This document shows positions 48,130-56,899 of a DNA stretch of 64,000 nt, piece after piece. The notes beneath the pieces were generated by a model. It was not told the origin of the DNA, searched no databases, and worked only from the letters and a program-made list of their open reading frames with translations. This stretch comes from Paenacidovorax caeni. GTDB taxonomy: Bacteria; Pseudomonadota; Gammaproteobacteria; Burkholderiales; Burkholderiaceae_C. The stretch lies in NCBI RefSeq assembly GCF_001298675.1, contig NZ_CYIG01000031.1:1-64000 (forward strand), in the 5' to 3' direction. Position numbers and translations under genes: made by a program. The first letter of the stretch is position 1, and every line of letters starts with the position of its first letter.

Positions 48130-48225
48130 TGTGCCCAAACCCTGTGCCCCAACCCGCCCCCGGCCGCGCTGAGGGCCAAGCCGCGTGAAAGCCAACCGTG
48201 GGCGCCATGCCCGGCGTGGGCGACA

Positions 48226-49488
48226 ATGCCGCCCGTGTCTTCTTCCCTCCCTTTCTTCGACGCCGTCGTCATCGGCGCCGGCGCCGCCGGTCTGTTCTGT
48301 GCGGCCCAGGCGGGCCAGCGCGGCCTGCGGGTGCTGCTGATCGACCACGCCACGCAGGTGGCCGAGAAAATCCGCATCTCAGGCGGCGGGCGCTGCAACT
48401 TCACCAACCGCGACCTGGACGTGCGTGCGCCGCAGCGGCACTACGTGGGCCAGAACCCGCAGTTCGCGCGCTCGGCGCTCTCGCGCTTTACGCCGCAGGA
48501 CTTCATCGCGCTGGTGGACAAGCACGGCATCGGCCACCACGAAAAGCACAAGGGCCAGCTGTTTTGCGACCGCTCGGCCGAAGACATCATTGCCATGCTG
48601 CTGGCCGAATGCGCCACGGGGCATGTGCAGCACTGGCAGCCGTGCAGCGTAAAAAATGTGGCATTTTCGCCCTCCAGCGCAGATAGGGAAAGCGCTGGCA
48701 GCTATCAAATTGATACCGATCGAGGCCCCGTCGCGGCACGTAGCCTGGTCATCGCCACGGGCGGGCTGTCGATCCCGAAGATCGGCGCGAGCGACCTGGG
48801 CTACCGGCTGGCGCGCCAATTCGGCCTGCCGCTGGTGGCACAGCGCCCAGGGCTGGTGCCGCTGACCTTCAGCGGCGACGCCTGGGCCCCTTACGCCCAA
48901 CTGGCGGGGCTGGCGCTGCCGGTCGAAATCAGCACAGGCGTGAAGAAGGAGCGCATGGCCTTCCACGAGGACCTGCTGTTTACCCACCGGGGCCTGTCGG
49001 GCCCGGCCGTGCTGCAGATTTCAAGCTACTGGCAGCCCGGCCAGCCCCTGTCGATCGACCTGGCACCGGGCGTGGACCTGCCCGCGGCGCTGCTGCAGGC
49101 CAAAGCGCGCTCGCGCAAGCTGATCGCCAACGAACTCGCGGCCCTCGTGCCCAGCCGTCTGGCCGACGCCTGGGCGGCACAGGAGGCGCAGTGGCAGCGC
49201 CCCATCAACGAAGCCAGCGACAAGGCGCTGCACCTGCTGGCCGAGCGCCTGGCGCGCTGGCAGCTGGTGCCCACAGGCACCGAGGGCTACAAGAAGGCCG
49301 AGGTGACGCTGGGTGGCGTGGACACGCGCGCACTCTCGCAGCAGACCATGGAAGCCAAGGCCCAGCCCGGCCTGTACTGCATTGGCGAGGTGGTGGACAT
49401 CACCGGCTGGCTGGGCGGCTACAACTTCCAGTGGGCCTGGGCCAGCGCCCATGCCTGCGCGCAGGCGCTGCCCAAGAGCCCGCACTAA
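48226..49488 (+). CDS. HI0933/YhiN-family FAD-dependent oxidoreductase with in-frame repeat insert
   Basis: A 420-residue flavoprotein. The N-terminal dinucleotide motif is VIGAGAAGLFCA, followed by IRISGGGRCNFTN, the family mark. C-terminal ECIGEVVDITGWLGGYNFQWAW-like sequence closes the FAD site. HI0933-type proteins are of unclear function; some relatives reduce rRNA- or tRNA-linked or small-molecule substrates. Residues about 149-162 (SPSSADRESAGSYQ) are encoded by a family A repeat (48669-48709) read in frame, replacing or extending a surface loop. The ATG at 48226 gives a short lead before the first strand. Confidence 0.86.
   Translation: MPPVSSSLPFFDAVVIGAGAAGLFCAAQAGQRGLRVLLIDHATQVAEKIRISGGGRCNFTNRDLDVRAPQRHYVGQNPQFARSALSRFTPQDFIALVDKHGIGHHEKHKGQLFCDRSAEDIIAMLLAECATGHVQHWQPCSVKNVAFSPSSADRESAGSYQIDTDRGPVAARSLVIATGGLSIPKIGASDLGYRLARQFGLPLVAQRPGLVPLTFSGDAWAPYAQLAGLALPVEISTGVKKERMAFHEDLLFTHRGLSGPAVLQISSYWQPGQPLSIDLAPGVDLPAALLQAKARSRKLIANELAALVPSRLADAWAAQEAQWQRPINEASDKALHLLAERLARWQLVPTGTEGYKKAEVTLGGVDTRALSQQTMEAKAQPGLYCIGEVVDITGWLGGYNFQWAWASAHACAQALPKSPH
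48669..48714. repeat. Family A repeat inside the flavoprotein gene
   Basis: gccctccagcgcagatagg and gaaagcgctggcagctatca match the arms of copies elsewhere, such as 44414-44471. The reading frame of the host gene is kept, with no stop codon in that frame. Confidence 0.85.
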
Positions 49489-49491
49489 GAC

Positions 49492-52400
49492 TCAACTGGC
49501 GGGCGCCACGGGCACCACGGGCTCCACGGGTGCGCGCAGGTCGGCCGAAGCGCCACCCGCCGCCCAGCACTCCAACGCCGGCACAGGCAGGGGGCGGCTG
49601 AAATGGAAGCCCTGCAGTTCGTCGCACCCCAGCGCCGTCAGCACCCGGCCGGTGGCCATGTCCTCCACGCCCTCCGCCACCAGCTTCAGGCCCAGCGAGC
49701 CGCCCAGCGCAATGATGGCGCGCGTGATGGCCATGTCCGCCGGATTGGTGAGCAGTTCGCGCACGAAGGATCGGTCGATCTTGAGCTTGTCGATGTCGAA
49801 GCGCTTGAGGTACGCCAGGCTGGAATAGCCGGTGCCAAAGTCGTCGATCGACAAATGCACCCCCAGCGCCTTCAACGCCGCCAGCTGCTGCTGCGCCGCG
49901 TGTGCGTTGTCCATGAGCTGCGACTCGGTAATTTCCAGCTCTAGCGCCGAGGCCGGCATGCCCAAGCGTGCCAGCACCGCCTGCACGTCCGGTACCAGCT
50001 GCGGATCGGCCAGTTGCGCGGCCGAGAGATTCACCGACATCACCGTACGCCCCAGGGCCTGGGCGCCGGGGCCGGTGGCACGGCGCCAGCGCATCCACTG
50101 CGCACACGCTTCCTGCAGCACCCAGGCGCCGATGGTGCGAATCAGCCCGGCCTCTTCGGCGATATGGATGAACTCGGACGGTGGCACCAGGCCCAGCGTG
50201 GGGTGTGTCCAGCGCAGCAGCGCCTCCACGCCGACCAACTGGCCGTTCTGCGCCCGCACCCGTGGCTGGTAGTGCAGCGAAAGCTCATTGCGCTCCAGCG
50301 CGCGCCGCAGGTGCTGCTCCAGGCTCTGGCGCGCCAGGGCACGCTTGTCGGTCTGCACGGAGTAGAAGCACGCCATGTCGCGCCCGGTGGCCTTGGCCTC
50401 GTACATGGCGGCATCGGCACGGCGCATGAGCCCCTCCAGGTCCTGGCCGTCCTCGGGGTACAGCGCCATGCCCACACTGCACGACACATGCAGCTCATGC
50501 CCCTCCACCACGTGTGCCTGGCGGATCAGCGGAATCAGGCGCTGCTCCACCAGTTGCTGCACATCTGCACGCCCGGCCACGCCTTGCATCACCACCACGA
50601 ACTCGTCGCCCCCCAGGCGGCTGACCGTATCCTGCCCGCGCACCGATTGCGTCAGCCGGGCAGCCACCGAGCGCAACAGCCCGTCGCCGATGTGGTGGCC
50701 CAATGTGTCGTTGATGCTCTTGAAGCGGTCCAGGTCGATGAACAGCACCGCCACCTGCGCGTTCACCGCCCGGGCCTGCGCCAGCGCCGCCTGCAAGCGC
50801 TGCTCGCACAGCGAGCGATTGGGCAGCTCCGTCAGCACATCATGGTGCGCCAGGAAGCGGATGCGCTCCTCGTTGAGCTTGCGGTCGGTGATGTCAATGG
50901 CGATGCCGATGTGGTTCGCCACCGCACCGCCCTTGCCGCCTTCGCGTACGGCCGACACCATGAGCCAGGCCGGATAGGTCTCGCCCGAGCGGCGGCGAAA
51001 GCGCACCTCGCCCTGCCAGGATTCGCGCTCGCGCATGGTGTCCAAGATACGCTGGCACAACGGTGCATCGCCACCGTCCTCGTCCAGCAGCAGGCCCAAC
51101 CCCTCACCCAGCAATTCGTAGAAGTCGTAGTGCGTGCTGCGGCAGAACGCCTTGTTCACGCTGAGGATGTGCAAGTCCGGCCCCATGATGATGATGCCCT
51201 CAGATGATGCCTCGAAGACCTTGGCCCACAGCTCCAGGCGCTGCTCCATCACCTTGAGCACATTGATCGGCGTGAACGCCGTCAGCATCGCATCACGCCC
51301 CTGAAAACGCAGCCGCCGCGCGGACAGCACGGCCCATAGCGGCTCGCCATTGCCCTTCCAGCGCACCTCGAACTCATCGACGACATCATGGTCGGCCAAC
51401 CGCTGGAAGAATCGCGCCCGCACCCCGGGCTCCAGGCCCTGGCGCCAGGGGTCGCGCTCCACGCCGTTGAGCCAGGGGCGTGCAGGCGTGTTCGCATGCA
51501 GCACCTCGTGTTCGGGAATGGAGGTCACCACCATGGGAATGGGCAAGGCTTCGACCAGTTCGCGCTGGGCCTGCGCGGCCCGTGCACTGGCCGCCAGTTC
51601 CTGCTGCTGCAGGCGTTCGCGGTCGAGCTGGGCCAGCATCTCGTTGAACGCCGTCACCAGGCGGCCGATTTCGTCGCGGCTGCTCCAGTGCGCGCGCAGA
51701 CGGTGGTCGCCGCTGCGGCGCACCTCGTCGGCCACCCGCGCCAAGTGCTGCAAGGGCTTGGCAATCTGCCGCGCCACCAGCGTGACCAGGCTCAGAATGC
51801 AACCAAGCAGCAGCACCGCCGTCCCCATATGCAGCCACATGCGGTGAAACTGCAAGTCCACCCGGTTTTCCAGTAAACGGCGCATCTGCACCGTGGCCAT
51901 GTTCCACGCATCGCGCAGCGCCACCAGAGACTGCTGGCTGCTGGCCTCCACCGCCGCCAGATCAGTCGGCACACCGCCCGCGGCAATCGCATGCAGTCGG
52001 TTCAAGAGCTCCGTGACGTTGACGCGCAAAGCCTCGCGCGGCACGCGCAAAGCGTCCCGCAAAGCCGCATTGCCGGCAATGAACGCCTGGCCGTGGTCTG
52101 ACTCGATGCCCTGCAGCGCAGCATCCATGCGCCCCGCCAGCGTCAGCAACTGCGCCGGGCCGCCCGGACCCTGGACATGCGCACCGCTGTGCAGGAACTG
52201 CTGGGTGTCGTGCAGCACCTGCAGCAATTCGGGGTAGCGCAGGATCATCAGCGACATCACGTAATAGCTGTCCAGATCCGGGTCCAGGATCAGGTTGGAC
52301 TGGTTGCCCACCGTGGTCAGCAGCTCACGCCCCTCGCGCAGCAGCTGGTGGCGCGCCCCGCCCTGCGCAAGAGAATCACCCAGCGCCGCCAGCGTGGCCT

Positions 52401-52719
52401 GGAAGGGGGCGCTCATCGGTGCGCTGTGGAGCGCCGCATCGTGCTCGGTCCGTACCGCTTCCAGCCGCCCGAGCAATGGCGGCATGGTGGCGGCTGTCCC
52501 CTGCGGCAGAAACCCCTGCAGCAGGCCATCGCGCACCACCTCGACATACTCGGTGCCCACCATTTCCTTGCGGGCAAAGTCGATCGCCAGGTACTTTTCA
52601 TGGATCAGGATGCCGGACACATAAATCACTGCGGTGAGGTCAAGCAGGTAAATCAGCATGAGCTTGCGCCCTACGCTGAGCCGGCCCAGCCAGCCGGAAA
52701 CACGATGCATGAATGCCAT
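49492..52719 (-). CDS. Membrane-bound PAS-GGDEF-EAL protein
   Basis: A 1075-residue cyclic-di-GMP enzyme. Two membrane helices (about 17-38 and 295-318) flank a large periplasmic domain, then HAMP (about 320-375), two PAS domains (about 395-500 and 510-630), GGDEF (about 640-800) and EAL (about 810-1060). The cyclase motif is intact (RLGGDEFV), with an inhibitory I-site RGQD five residues before it. The phosphodiesterase residues are also intact: EALLRW, DDFGTGYSSL, KIDRSFV and AEGVED. It could both make and degrade c-di-GMP. The ATG at 52719 lacks a clear ribosome-binding site; 52710 is possible. Confidence 0.9.
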   Translation of the reverse strand: MAFMHRVSGWLGRLSVGRKLMLIYLLDLTAVIYVSGILIHEKYLAIDFARKEMVGTEYVEVVRDGLLQGFLPQGTAATMPPLLGRLEAVRTEHDAALHSAPMSAPFQATLAALGDSLAQGGARHQLLREGRELLTTVGNQSNLILDPDLDSYYVMSLMILRYPELLQVLHDTQQFLHSGAHVQGPGGPAQLLTLAGRMDAALQGIESDHGQAFIAGNAALRDALRVPREALRVNVTELLNRLHAIAAGGVPTDLAAVEASSQQSLVALRDAWNMATVQMRRLLENRVDLQFHRMWLHMGTAVLLLGCILSLVTLVARQIAKPLQHLARVADEVRRSGDHRLRAHWSSRDEIGRLVTAFNEMLAQLDRERLQQQELAASARAAQAQRELVEALPIPMVVTSIPEHEVLHANTPARPWLNGVERDPWRQGLEPGVRARFFQRLADHDVVDEFEVRWKGNGEPLWAVLSARRLRFQGRDAMLTAFTPINVLKVMEQRLELWAKVFEASSEGIIIMGPDLHILSVNKAFCRSTHYDFYELLGEGLGLLLDEDGGDAPLCQRILDTMRERESWQGEVRFRRRSGETYPAWLMVSAVREGGKGGAVANHIGIAIDITDRKLNEERIRFLAHHDVLTELPNRSLCEQRLQAALAQARAVNAQVAVLFIDLDRFKSINDTLGHHIGDGLLRSVAARLTQSVRGQDTVSRLGGDEFVVVMQGVAGRADVQQLVEQRLIPLIRQAHVVEGHELHVSCSVGMALYPEDGQDLEGLMRRADAAMYEAKATGRDMACFYSVQTDKRALARQSLEQHLRRALERNELSLHYQPRVRAQNGQLVGVEALLRWTHPTLGLVPPSEFIHIAEEAGLIRTIGAWVLQEACAQWMRWRRATGPGAQALGRTVMSVNLSAAQLADPQLVPDVQAVLARLGMPASALELEITESQLMDNAHAAQQQLAALKALGVHLSIDDFGTGYSSLAYLKRFDIDKLKIDRSFVRELLTNPADMAITRAIIALGGSLGLKLVAEGVEDMATGRVLTALGCDELQGFHFSRPLPVPALECWAAGGASADLRAPVEPVVPVAPAS

Positions 52720-52852
52720 GGTTGCAAGGCAGCGTTGCAGATGCCCATTGGTTGTCGAGATACCAAGGGTTAGCAAGTTTCACGCCACATGCACCAAAGC
52801 AGGGCAGGCCGCGATACGTGCGAGCACCTGCACAAATCAGCTCAACTCGCTT

Positions 52853-52858
52853 TATAAT
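52853..52858 (+). promoter_or_regulatory. Likely -10 box of the rpsU promoter
   Basis: A perfect TATAAT lies 128 bases upstream of rpsU. The -35 position (cacaaa or gcacaa) is poor, so the call rests on the -10 box alone. The transcript leader would be about 120 bases and holds no recognised motif. Confidence 0.45.
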
Positions 52859-52985
52859 GTCCGGCTCTGCTGGCATGCCCCGTCGGCCGGATACTAGTTA
52901 CAGACGGGGAAAACCGCCGCCCATGGCTCGCAGGCCCGATCTTCCTGCAAACCCTCTGACGGCACATTTTGGAAAACATTAGCTA

Positions 52986-53198
52986 ATGACCACCATCCGC
53001 GTTAAAGAAAACGAGCCTTTTGACGTTGCCCTGCGCCGCTTCAAGCGCACCATCGAGAAGCTGGGCCTGCTGACCGACCTGCGCGCCCGCGAGTTCTACG
53101 AGAAGCCCACGGCCGAGCGCAAGCGCAAGAAGGCTGCTGCCGTCAAGCGCCACTACAAGCGCGTGCGCAGCATGCAGCTGCCCAAGAAGCTGTACTAA
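52986..53198 (+). CDS. rpsU: 30S ribosomal protein S21
   Basis: A 70-residue basic protein. [20 protein letters not shown] at the N-terminus and the Lys/Arg-rich [21 protein letters not shown] segment are characteristic of S21, which helps initiation on the small subunit. It is followed by its own terminator and then yqeY; dnaG and rpoD, which follow in many bacteria, are not next. Confidence 0.97.
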
Positions 53199-53217
53199 GC
53201 ACACGGCCTTCTCAAAA

Positions 53218-53255
53218 ACCCGCGCTAGGGACGCCAAGCGCGGGTTTTTTGTTTT
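53218..53255 (+). terminator. Rho-independent terminator after rpsU
   Basis: The stem acccgcgct/agcgcgggt has a 10-base loop and a T run. It separates rpsU from yqeY, so yqeY may depend on partial read-through or its own promoter. Confidence 0.88.
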
Positions 53256-53274
53256 TCCCTGTGGAGATACCGAC

Positions 53275-53721
53275 ATGAGCCTCAAGGACCAGATCACCGA
53301 AGACATGAAGAGCGCCATGCGCGCCAAGGACAGCGAGCGCCTGGGCACCATCCGCCTGCTGCAGGCTGCGATGAAGCAAAAGGAAGTGGACGAGCGCATC
53401 ACCCTGGACGATGCGGCCATCGTCGCCATCGTGGACAAGCTCATCAAGCAGCGCAAGGACAGCATCACCGCCTTTGAGGGCGCAGGCCGCCAGGACCTCG
53501 CCGACAAGGAGAAGGCCGAACTCTCCGTGCTGCAGGCCTACCTGCCTGCGCGCATGTCCGAAGCCGAAATTCTGGACGCCGTGAAGGCCATCGTGGCCGA
53601 AGTGGGCGCCGCCGGTCCCGGCGACATGGGCAAGGTCATGGGCGTGGTCAAGACACGCCTGGCGGGCAAGGCCGACATGGGCCAGGTGTCGGCTGCGGTG
53701 AAGGCCGCGCTGGCAGGCTGA
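53275..53721 (+). CDS. yqeY: GatB/YqeY domain protein
   Basis: A 148-residue YqeY-type protein, helical, with MSLKDQITEDMKSAMRAKD, RLLQAAMKQKEVD and the C-terminal GPGDMGKVMGVVKTRLAGKADMGQVSAAVKAAL. The last part equals the tRNA-contacting tail domain of GatB, the amidotransferase subunit. The free-standing protein may help tRNA-dependent amidation but its role is unproven. The ATG follows GGAGAT. A family A hairpin lies after its stop. Confidence 0.92.
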   Translation: MSLKDQITEDMKSAMRAKDSERLGTIRLLQAAMKQKEVDERITLDDAAIVAIVDKLIKQRKDSITAFEGAGRQDLADKEKAELSVLQAYLPARMSEAEILDAVKAIVAEVGAAGPGDMGKVMGVVKTRLAGKADMGQVSAAVKAALAG

Positions 53722-53732
53722 GCGTTCGCATC

Positions 53733-53791
53733 GCTCTCAAAAAGAGAGCTTCCAGCGCTTACCCCATAAGCGCTGGAAGCCTTTTTTATGC
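53733..53791. repeat. Family A hairpin repeat, copy 12
   Basis: Arms agagcttccagcgctta and ataagcgctggaagcctt are followed by a T run. The TAA stop codon of the convergent EamA transporter gene lies inside the T run on the minus strand (53786-53788). Confidence 0.9.
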
Positions 53792-54718
53792 ACTTTTCAT
53801 CTTCCAGCGCTGCACCAGCCAGCCGTGGCTGCTGACCAGCATCACACCGGCAAGCACCAGCACCGCCCCGGTCAAAAACCCCGGCGCGATGGGCTCGGCC
53901 AACAGCCACGCCCCGAGCGCCACGCCGAACAGCGGCGTGAGGAATGAAAACACCCCCAGCCGCGACGCCAGGTAGGTACGCAGCAGCCAGAACCACAGCA
54001 GGAAACTGGCGAAAGACACCACCACCGACTGGAACGCCAGGCTGGCCCACACCGCCGGCGTGCCATGGAAGGCGCTTACATGCCCCGCACCCCAGGCCAG
54101 CGGCACCAGCAGCGCGAAACCCACCACCAGCTGGTAAAGCAGCGTTTGCGACGCGGGCAGGCTGCTCAGCCGTGTGACACGGATCAGCACCGTCGTGGCG
54201 CCCCACGCCGCCCCGGCCAGCAACCCGAGCAAGTCGCCCCACAGCATGCGCTGCCAGTCCGGCCCCGCGCCCTGGCTGCCGCGCAGGAAAAACGCCACCA
54301 CGATGCCCGTGAAGGCCAGCGCAATGCCGGCCCACTGCAGCGGCGCCAGCCGCTCGGCCGGCAGCCACCAATGCAAGCCCAGCGCGGCGAAGATCGGTGC
54401 GGTGTAGAGGAACACCACCATGTGCGCCGCCGAGGTGTAGCGCAGCCCCTCGCCCGCCAGCAGAAACTCCAGCGCAAACAGCGCACCCGCCGCCACGCCC
54501 GGCTGCCACACGCCGTGCGCCAGCGTCAGGCGCTCGCGCCGCCAGGCCATCCACAGCCCGACGAGCAGCGCGGCCACGCCCGAGCGCACCGCAATCTGCA
54601 GCAGCGGCGCGCAGTCTTGCGCGGTGGCTTTGAGGGCGATCTGCTGCGCACTCCAGATGAGGCACAGCACCACCATCAGGCCCACGGCGCGGGCATCAAG
54701 GGCATTGCGGGTATCCAT
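53786..54718 (-). CDS. EamA/DMT-family transporter
   Basis: A 310-residue membrane protein with ten predicted helices in two EamA halves. ARAVGLMVVLCLIWSAQQIALK at the start and FSFLTPLFGVALGAWLLAEP in the second half are typical of the RhaT/EamA drug/metabolite transporter group. The substrate is unknown; members export amino acids or drugs. The ATG at 54718 gives the standard start. Its stop codon lies in the edge of a family A repeat. It is divergent from the tartrate dehydrogenase gene, 157 bases away. Confidence 0.85.
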   Translation of the reverse strand: MDTRNALDARAVGLMVVLCLIWSAQQIALKATAQDCAPLLQIAVRSGVAALLVGLWMAWRRERLTLAHGVWQPGVAAGALFALEFLLAGEGLRYTSAAHMVVFLYTAPIFAALGLHWWLPAERLAPLQWAGIALAFTGIVVAFFLRGSQGAGPDWQRMLWGDLLGLLAGAAWGATTVLIRVTRLSSLPASQTLLYQLVVGFALLVPLAWGAGHVSAFHGTPAVWASLAFQSVVVSFASFLLWFWLLRTYLASRLGVFSFLTPLFGVALGAWLLAEPIAPGFLTGAVLVLAGVMLVSSHGWLVQRWKMKSA

Positions 54719-54875
54719 GGCGTTCGGCTTCGTCGATGAAAGCGCGCATTGTGGGGCCGTGCGCAGGCCGGCGCATGACGCCGGGTCGACACCCGCGCGC
54801 CAGCCCGGAGCAGGGCAGATTGCCGCGCGCGGCATTCTCCTGAAGAATCGCCCCCTTTGCCCACCCAGGAGCCCC

Positions 54876-55964
54876 ATGCCCCCCACCTACCAGATCGCCG
54901 TAATCGCCGGAGACGGCATTGGCCGTGAAGTCATGCCCGAAGGCCTGCGCGCCGTGCAGGCCGCCGCACAGCGTTTCGGCCTGACGCTGGCCTTCCACCC
55001 CTTCGACTGGGCCCACTGCGACTACTACCTGCAGCACGGAAAAATGATGCCCGACGACTGGAAAGAACAGCTCTCGGGCATGGACGCCATCTTCTTCGGC
55101 GCCGTGGGCTGGCCCGCCACCGTGCCCGACCACGTCTCGCTGTGGGGCTCGCTGCTCAAGTTCCGACGCGAGTTCGACCAGTACATCAACCTGCGCCCCG
55201 TGCGCCTGTTCGAAGGCGTGCCCTGCCCCCTGGCCGGCCGCAAGCCGGGCGATATCGACTACCTCGTGGTGCGCGAGAACACCGAGGGCGAGTACACGTC
55301 GCTGGGCGGCATCATGTACGAGGGCACGGAGCGCGAGATCGTGATCCAGGAATCGGTCTACTCGCGCCACGGCGCCAAGCGCCTGCTCAAGTTCGCCTTC
55401 GACCTGGCGCAAAGCCGCCCACGCAAGCACGTAACGCTGGCCACCAAGAGCAACGGCATCGCCATCAGCATGCCCTGGTGGGACCAGCGCGCCGACGAGG
55501 TCGCCAAGGACTACCCCGAAGTCACGCTGGACAAGCAGCACATCGACATCCTCACCGCGCGCTTCGTGCTGCAACCCGGCCGCTTTGACGTGGTGGCCGC
55601 CACCAACCTGTTCGGCGACATCCTCTCGGACCTGGGCCCGGCCACCACGGGCACCATCGGCCTGGCGCCTTCGGCTAACCTGAACCCCGAGCGCACCTTT
55701 CCCAGCCTGTTCGAGCCCGTGCACGGCTCGGCGCCCGACATCTACGGCCGCAACATCGCCAACCCCATCGCCATGGTCTGGTCGGGCGCACTGATGCTGG
55801 ACTTCCTCACCCACGGCACAGGCGCCGGTCGCCAGGCGCACGACGCCATCGTGGCGGCAATTGAAGCCGTGCTGCGCACCGGCCCGCGCACGCCCGACCT
55901 GGGTGGCAGCGCCAGCACCAGCGACGTGGGCCAGGCCATCGCCGCGCACATCGCCCAGGGCTGA
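54876..55964 (+). CDS. ttuC: Tartrate dehydrogenase/decarboxylase family protein
   Basis: A 362-residue beta-decarboxylating dehydrogenase of the IDH/IMDH fold. IAVIAGDGIGREVMPEGLRA opens the protein, VVRENTEGEYTSLGG contacts substrate, DILTARFVLQP and NLFGDILSDLGP supply metal-binding Asp residues, and FEPVHGSAPDIYGRNIANP ends the core. The IAGDGIGxEVxPEG start and FGAVGWP segment match tartrate dehydrogenase (TtuC) rather than LeuB. The protein uses NAD and Mn or Mg on tartrate or malate. The ATG follows AGGAG by 5 bases. No other tartrate genes are adjacent. Confidence 0.85.
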   Translation: MPPTYQIAVIAGDGIGREVMPEGLRAVQAAAQRFGLTLAFHPFDWAHCDYYLQHGKMMPDDWKEQLSGMDAIFFGAVGWPATVPDHVSLWGSLLKFRREFDQYINLRPVRLFEGVPCPLAGRKPGDIDYLVVRENTEGEYTSLGGIMYEGTEREIVIQESVYSRHGAKRLLKFAFDLAQSRPRKHVTLATKSNGIAISMPWWDQRADEVAKDYPEVTLDKQHIDILTARFVLQPGRFDVVAATNLFGDILSDLGPATTGTIGLAPSANLNPERTFPSLFEPVHGSAPDIYGRNIANPIAMVWSGALMLDFLTHGTGAGRQAHDAIVAAIEAVLRTGPRTPDLGGSASTSDVGQAIAAHIAQG

Positions 55965-55980
55965 GGTGGCGCGAACGCTC

Positions 55981-56035
55981 CTTTTTCAGGAGCTTCCAGC
56001 GCTTACCAGCAAAGGGCTAGAAGGCTTTTTGACCT
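55981..56035. repeat. Family A repeat supplying the end of a methyltransferase gene
   Basis: aggagcttccagcgctta and aagggctagaaggctttt are the arms. On the minus strand the last 15 codons and the TGA of the methyltransferase gene (from VKKPSS) are read from it. Confidence 0.85.
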
Positions 56036-56780
56036 CAACCTGGCCCAGTCGCATGTGAAGGGGCCAGGTGACCCGCCTCTGCCCGGCCGGATCGCCCCAC
56101 AGCGCGGCGATATCGTCGGCAAAGGCCGCCAGCCGTGCCTCCTGGCCCAGCTGGCGCGCTTTCTTCACCGCCGACCAGGTGCCAACGTAGCCCAGGAACT
56201 GGCCCAGGTTCCACGACTGCACAATGGCCAGTTCGGGCGGAGGGCATTCCGCGAAGGGAAAGTCGATGCCGGCGTAGCCGTTGTCCACGAGCTTGCGCTC
56301 CGGCGGCCAGAAGGGGCCGATTTCCGCGCTGTAGAAGCGCTGAAAGCGCGCGCCCAGGGCCCCCTCCAGCACCAGCACGCCGTAGCTGATGAGTGCGACC
56401 ACCGCGCCCGGGCGCGCAATGCGCCGCACCTCGGCGTAGAACGTCGGCAGGTCGAACCAATGCGCCGACTGGGCGGCGGTGACGGCGCTTGCCACCCCAT
56501 CGGCGAGGGGCAGCTTCTCGGCCCGCGCCACGGCGTAGGCCACGCCAGAGGCGGGCTTGGCGTGCGCAATCTGGTCCGCGCTCGGGTCAACGCCCACCAC
56601 CTGCGCGAAGTGCCGGGCCAAAAGCGTGGTCAGCTGCCCGTTGCCGCAGCCCACGTCCACCGCCAGCCCGGTAGCGGGCGCGGCTGCAGCAAAAAATGCC
56701 GCCAGGGCCTCGGGGTACGCGGGGCGGAACTGCGCGTACGACTGCCCGCCTTGGTCGAACCAGTTTCTTTTCTCCACCAT
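55986..56780 (-). CDS. Class I SAM-dependent methyltransferase
   Basis: A 264-residue Rossmann-fold methyltransferase. Motif I is VDVGCGNGQ (residues 41-49), motif II has VVGVDPSADQIAHA, and AAQSAHWFDLPTFYAEV fits the UbiE/methyltransf-11 group. Relatives include yeast-like trans-aconitate-type enzymes, but the substrate is unknown. The last 15 residues (KKPSSPLLVSAGSS) come from a family A repeat, so the native C-terminus was replaced or extended. The ATG at 56780 (MVEKRNWF) is the usual start. Confidence 0.85.
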   Translation of the reverse strand: MVEKRNWFDQGGQSYAQFRPAYPEALAAFFAAAAPATGLAVDVGCGNGQLTTLLARHFAQVVGVDPSADQIAHAKPASGVAYAVARAEKLPLADGVASAVTAAQSAHWFDLPTFYAEVRRIARPGAVVALISYGVLVLEGALGARFQRFYSAEIGPFWPPERKLVDNGYAGIDFPFAECPPPELAIVQSWNLGQFLGYVGTWSAVKKARQLGQEARLAAFADDIAALWGDPAGQRRVTWPLHMRLGQVEVKKPSSPLLVSAGSS

Positions 56781-56899
56781 GGCGTCGGACTCCTTCCTAG
56801 AACCTGCACCGCTTTGTACATCCGATAACACCACCGCCCTCTCCAACCACCCCCTGCCGATACACTGCAGTGTTTTCCCTGACAGCAAAGCATCCTGCC

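Noticed and set aside
46633-48225. Upstream extension of the flavoprotein frame by 500 codons
   Set aside because: It runs opposite the TolC and HlyD-family genes and has no domain likeness; the HI0933 family starts at 48226.
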